NCBI GenBank assembly: GCA_041488155.1
Contig: JBGPOS010000114.1
Span: 1-6,825 of the forward strand
DNA from: JBGPOS01 sp041488155
Lineage (GTDB): Bacteria; Chloroflexota; Dehalococcoidia; Tepidiformales; Tepidiformaceae
Reading direction: 5' to 3'
Length of the DNA: 6,825 nucleotides
How positions within the stretch are numbered: the first letter of the stretch is position 1; every line of letters begins with the position of its first letter. Below, piece after piece: positions 5,160 through 6,825 of the stretch. The translations under genes and the position numbers were made by a program. The notes under the pieces are model-generated. The model saw only the letters and a program-made list of their open reading frames with translations. It did no database searches and was not told the DNA's origin.

Positions 5160-5653
5160 CAGCCGCCGGCCCGCCGTTCCTCCTGGAACTGGCGATCCGC
5201 GCGCTTCCCCCGATAGACCCGCATGTCGATGGCGCGGGTGACGGCGGGGGTGACCCGAAAGAGCAGGCGAGGTTCTGTCTGCATGTTGGCAAAGAACGCC
5301 TCGACGCGTTCGGCATTCGCGGGATCGCCGCGGCCCACGTATTTCTCCGCAAGCTCGCGAGAGATGGGCCAGATGTCGAAGTCGGGAAGCTGCAAGGCCT
5401 CCGCGAGGCCATCGAAGCCGACGTGACCCGAGACCGGTGCGCCCGCTTCGATGCAGAGCGAAACCCGCGGGTCAGATAGGAGCTGCTTACACCAGACCCG
5501 CGAATACGTCCCAGTGAGCCAGACAACCCCGTTCTTCCAGAGCCACCAGACGGGCACCGTGTAGGGCCGGCCGTCCTTGCGCAGCGTCGCGATCACGCCG
5601 ACATGGGGTTGCCGGACGAATTCTTCGAAGACATCGGGCTTCATCCGCGGCAT
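5159..5653 (-). CDS. Pyridoxamine 5'-phosphate oxidase-like split-barrel protein (possible F420 type)
   Basis: A 164-aa protein. It opens with a helix (DVFEEFVRQP, 7-16), then the paired strands HVGVIATLRKDGRPYTVPVWW (17-37, with the typical xATLRxDGxPxxxPVWW pattern) and NGVVWLTGT (41-49). Next are CKQLLSDPRVSLCIE (55-69) and GHVGFDGLAEAL (76-87). This strand order and the LRKDGRP motif are those of the PPOX class, which includes F420- and FMN-dependent reductases. The cofactor is not certain. The ATG at 5653 lies 10 nt after the stop of the upstream MBL gene, with GAGG about 8 nt before it; a second ATG three codons on (5644) is an alternative. Its stop overlaps the phosphotransferase start. 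It differs clearly from the PPOX protein at 1074-1550, so the two are not a recent duplication. Confidence 0.86.
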   Translation of the reverse strand: MPRMKPDVFEEFVRQPHVGVIATLRKDGRPYTVPVWWLWKNGVVWLTGTYSRVWCKQLLSDPRVSLCIEAGAPVSGHVGFDGLAEALQLPDFDIWPISRELAEKYVGRGDPANAERVEAFFANMQTEPRLLFRVTPAVTRAIDMRVYRGKRADRQFQEERRAGG

Positions 5654-5663
5654 CGCACCCGCC

Positions 5664-6653
5664 TCATTCCTTCGCGCCGCCAACGAGCTCGAATTTGGGC
5701 GGCACCGACCACTCCGCGTTGGGTGGATTCTCCTGGCCACGAAGAAGACTGCGCTGTTGCGCGGCTTCGAACCGCTTGCCCTTCTTGATCACGGACGTGC
5801 GCGCCTTTGCGTGCTCCAGGTCGCGCGCCACCCTGGCCGCGTTGGGCCTGCGCGCTTTGCCGGCGTGCACGAGCAGGCGGCCCTCCTGTTCGAGCTGGCG
5901 CAGATGCGTCCGGACGTTGCCGTCGGCGGCGCGCCGCAGGCGTTTGTCGATGTCCGGGTAGAGCTTGAGCATGATCTCCCAACTCGTCACCGGCGCTCCC
6001 GCGGCGAGCACGTCGAGGATCTGGCGCTCGCGCATTTCACGGTGCGCGAGCAGTCCCTTCAGGCGTTCCCGCGGGTCGTGCACGAGGGCGCCGTGTCCCG
6101 GACAGATGACCTTGAGGTTGGGTAGCTCAAGCAACAGCTTCAAGGTCCGGCGATATGGGCCGAGGTCGTTCACGGTCGTCGTGCTGCTGCCCAGCAGGGT
6201 GTCGCCGGTGAAGAGCACGCCTTCGTCCTCGAGGTAATAGCAGATCGAGTCGACGCTGTGTCCGGGGCCGGGGATGACGCGTGGGCGGACGCCTCCGCCG
6301 AGGTCGATCGACTCGCCGTCGCCGATCGTGCGGACGCCGTCCTTCGGCAGCTTGCCCTTCAGTAGCGGCACAGCCGACTTGTGCACAACGATCTCTGCCT
6401 TCAGCTCGCTCCGGGCCCACTTGAGGTTGCCGCTGTGGTCTGCGTGATGGTGAGTGATGCCAGCCAGGGCGATCTCGGCGCGTTCAGTGGCCGCGAGATA
6501 GCCGCGCAGCATCCATTTGTAGCGGTCCATCGCTTCGCCCGAGTCGACCGCGAGCACCTGACCGCTGCCCACGAGGTAGATGTTCGTGAACATGGGATGC
6601 ATCGGGTTTTCATCCGGCACCTGGACCGCCCGGACGCTGGGGCTGACCTGCAT
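5664..6653 (-). CDS. Metallo-beta-lactamase-fold hydrolase with winged-helix C-terminus (LACTB2-like)
   Basis: A 329-aa cytoplasmic hydrolase with the full MBL metal-ligand set: THHHADH at 67-73 (His68, His70, Asp72, His73), His132 in GPGHS, Asp151 in FTGDT and His187 in CPGHG. That order and spacing are typical of the glyoxalase II/LACTB2 branch. A small winged-helix-like domain follows at about 205-265 (REMRERQILDVL, then VRTHLRQLEQEGRL), as in LACTB2 proteins. Known relatives cleave thioesters or single-stranded RNA; the substrate is not determined here. After the winged helix comes a basic tail of about 64 residues (266-329), longer than usual for this family. The ATG at 6653 has GGAGG 7 nt upstream, a near-ideal ribosome site. 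It is the first gene of an operon with the PPOX protein (10 nt gap) and the phosphotransferase. Confidence 0.92.
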   Translation of the reverse strand: MQVSPSVRAVQVPDENPMHPMFTNIYLVGSGQVLAVDSGEAMDRYKWMLRGYLAATERAEIALAGITHHHADHSGNLKWARSELKAEIVVHKSAVPLLKGKLPKDGVRTIGDGESIDLGGGVRPRVIPGPGHSVDSICYYLEDEGVLFTGDTLLGSSTTTVNDLGPYRRTLKLLLELPNLKVICPGHGALVHDPRERLKGLLAHREMRERQILDVLAAGAPVTSWEIMLKLYPDIDKRLRRAADGNVRTHLRQLEQEGRLLVHAGKARRPNAARVARDLEHAKARTSVIKKGKRFEAAQQRSLLRGQENPPNAEWSVPPKFELVGGAKE

Positions 6654-6660
6654 TGGAGTG

Positions 6661-6700
6661 CCTCCGCCGGCATCGTGCGGAAAGCGCCGGGCGATGGCAA
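6661..6700 (-). promoter_or_regulatory. Candidate promoter and strong ribosome site of the MBL-PPOX-APH operon
   Basis: On the minus strand, TTGCCA (6700-6695, 5 of 6 to the -35 consensus) is followed by a 17-nt spacer and CACGAT (6677-6672, 3 of 6 to the -10). GGAGG at 6665-6661 then lies 7 nt before the ATG at 6653. The predicted start would fall at or near the GGAGG, giving a very short leader, so either the exact -10 is misplaced or the leader is unusually compact. The ribosome site itself is certain by eye. Confidence 0.4.
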
Positions 6701-6729
6701 GCAGCGTGGCCGCAGAGGCGAGGGGGCCG

Positions 6730-6735
6730 TAAGCT
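6730..6735 (+). promoter_or_regulatory. Possible -10 box of a leaderless chromate-transporter transcript
   Basis: TAAGCT (TANNNT form) ends 7 nt before the GTG at 6743, the distance expected if transcription starts at the start codon. No Shine-Dalgarno lies at a working distance; the nearest purine run (AGGGGG, 6721-6726) is 16 nt away. This fits leaderless initiation, as is common in several high-GC phyla, but rests on one short hexamer. Confidence 0.35.
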
Positions 6736-6742
6736 CAGGCCC

Positions 6743-6825
6743 GTGACAGCCGAACCCGCACAGCCGCGCCCTTCGCTGGCGGCGGTGTTCCGGGCGTTCC
6801 TCACGGTTGGGTTGACGAGCTTCGG
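6743..6825 (+). CDS. Probable chromate transporter (ChrA/CHR family), N-terminal fragment
   Basis: From GTG 6743 the frame encodes 27 residues and continues out of the window. After a short polar start (MTAEPAQPRP) it reads SLAAVFRAFLTVGLTSFG, counting the last incomplete Gly codon. This closely matches the opening of CHR-family transporters, where a first amphipathic stretch ends in a conserved F-x-x-F-L-x-x-G-x-T-S-F-G motif followed by GGP. These are membrane proteins that export chromate or related oxyanions; many family members have no proven substrate. The gene is divergent from the MBL operon with 89 bp between the starts. Only the motif is available, so the family call is likely but not certain. 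It is cut by the window edge, not truncated in the genome as far as can be seen. Confidence 0.66.
   Translation, partial: MTAEPAQPRPSLAAVFRAFLTVGLTSF

Noticed and set aside
4068..5216. 382-codon plus-strand open frame
   Set aside because: It is antisense to the APH-fold gene, with no recognisable domain.

Overview
The window is a compact, GC-rich bacterial stretch with no mobile elements, CRISPR array or rRNA. It holds six complete protein genes with recognisable domains on the minus strand, one complete small gene on the plus strand, a tRNA gene, and two genes cut by the window edges. Strong G/C bias at third codon positions, GTG and TTG starts, and two split-barrel flavin/F420-type oxidoreductase genes fit a high-GC lineage such as Chloroflexota or Actinomycetota. 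The sequence alone does not settle the phylum.

Left part (1-1740): an open frame on the minus strand starts at 329 and runs off the left edge. It encodes a signal-peptide or membrane-anchor segment followed by a Pro/Gly-rich linker. A divergent intergenic region (330-579) carries a perfect 10-bp inverted repeat. It ends in a 16-nt perfect palindrome covering both the Shine-Dalgarno sequence and the TTG start of a 150-aa DinB/maleylpyruvate-isomerase-like four-helix protein (580-1032, plus). Convergent with that gene is a 158-aa pyridoxamine-phosphate-oxidase-like split-barrel protein (1074-1550, minus). Next comes a complete tRNA-Gly(CCC) with encoded CCA (1604-1677, plus). The 53 bp between these two divergent transcription units contains overlapping -10-like hexamers on opposite strands.

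Centre (1741-4074, minus): a two-helix membrane protein with a clearly degenerate GGDEF domain (1741-2520). Upstream of it is a 481-aa GltD-like Fe-S/FAD/NAD(P)H oxidoreductase (2629-4074) with no large-subunit partner in view. The GltD-like gene has a good sigma70-type promoter whose -35 box overlaps the stop codon of the upstream kinase gene.

Right part (4170-6653, minus): a tight three-gene operon, transcribed in the order metallo-beta-lactamase-fold hydrolase (LACTB2-like, winged-helix C-terminus), then a second split-barrel PPOX-family protein, then an APH-fold small-molecule phosphotransferase. Gaps are 10 nt and a 1-nt stop/start overlap. Divergent from it, at the right edge, the first 27 codons of a probable ChrA-type chromate transporter begin at a GTG and run out of the window.

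Most of the window looks like ordinary chromosomal metabolism. The most worthwhile leads are the SD/start palindrome, the operator-like inverted repeat, the catalytically dead GGDEF membrane protein, the orphan GltD-like gene and the unassigned MBL-PPOX-APH operon.
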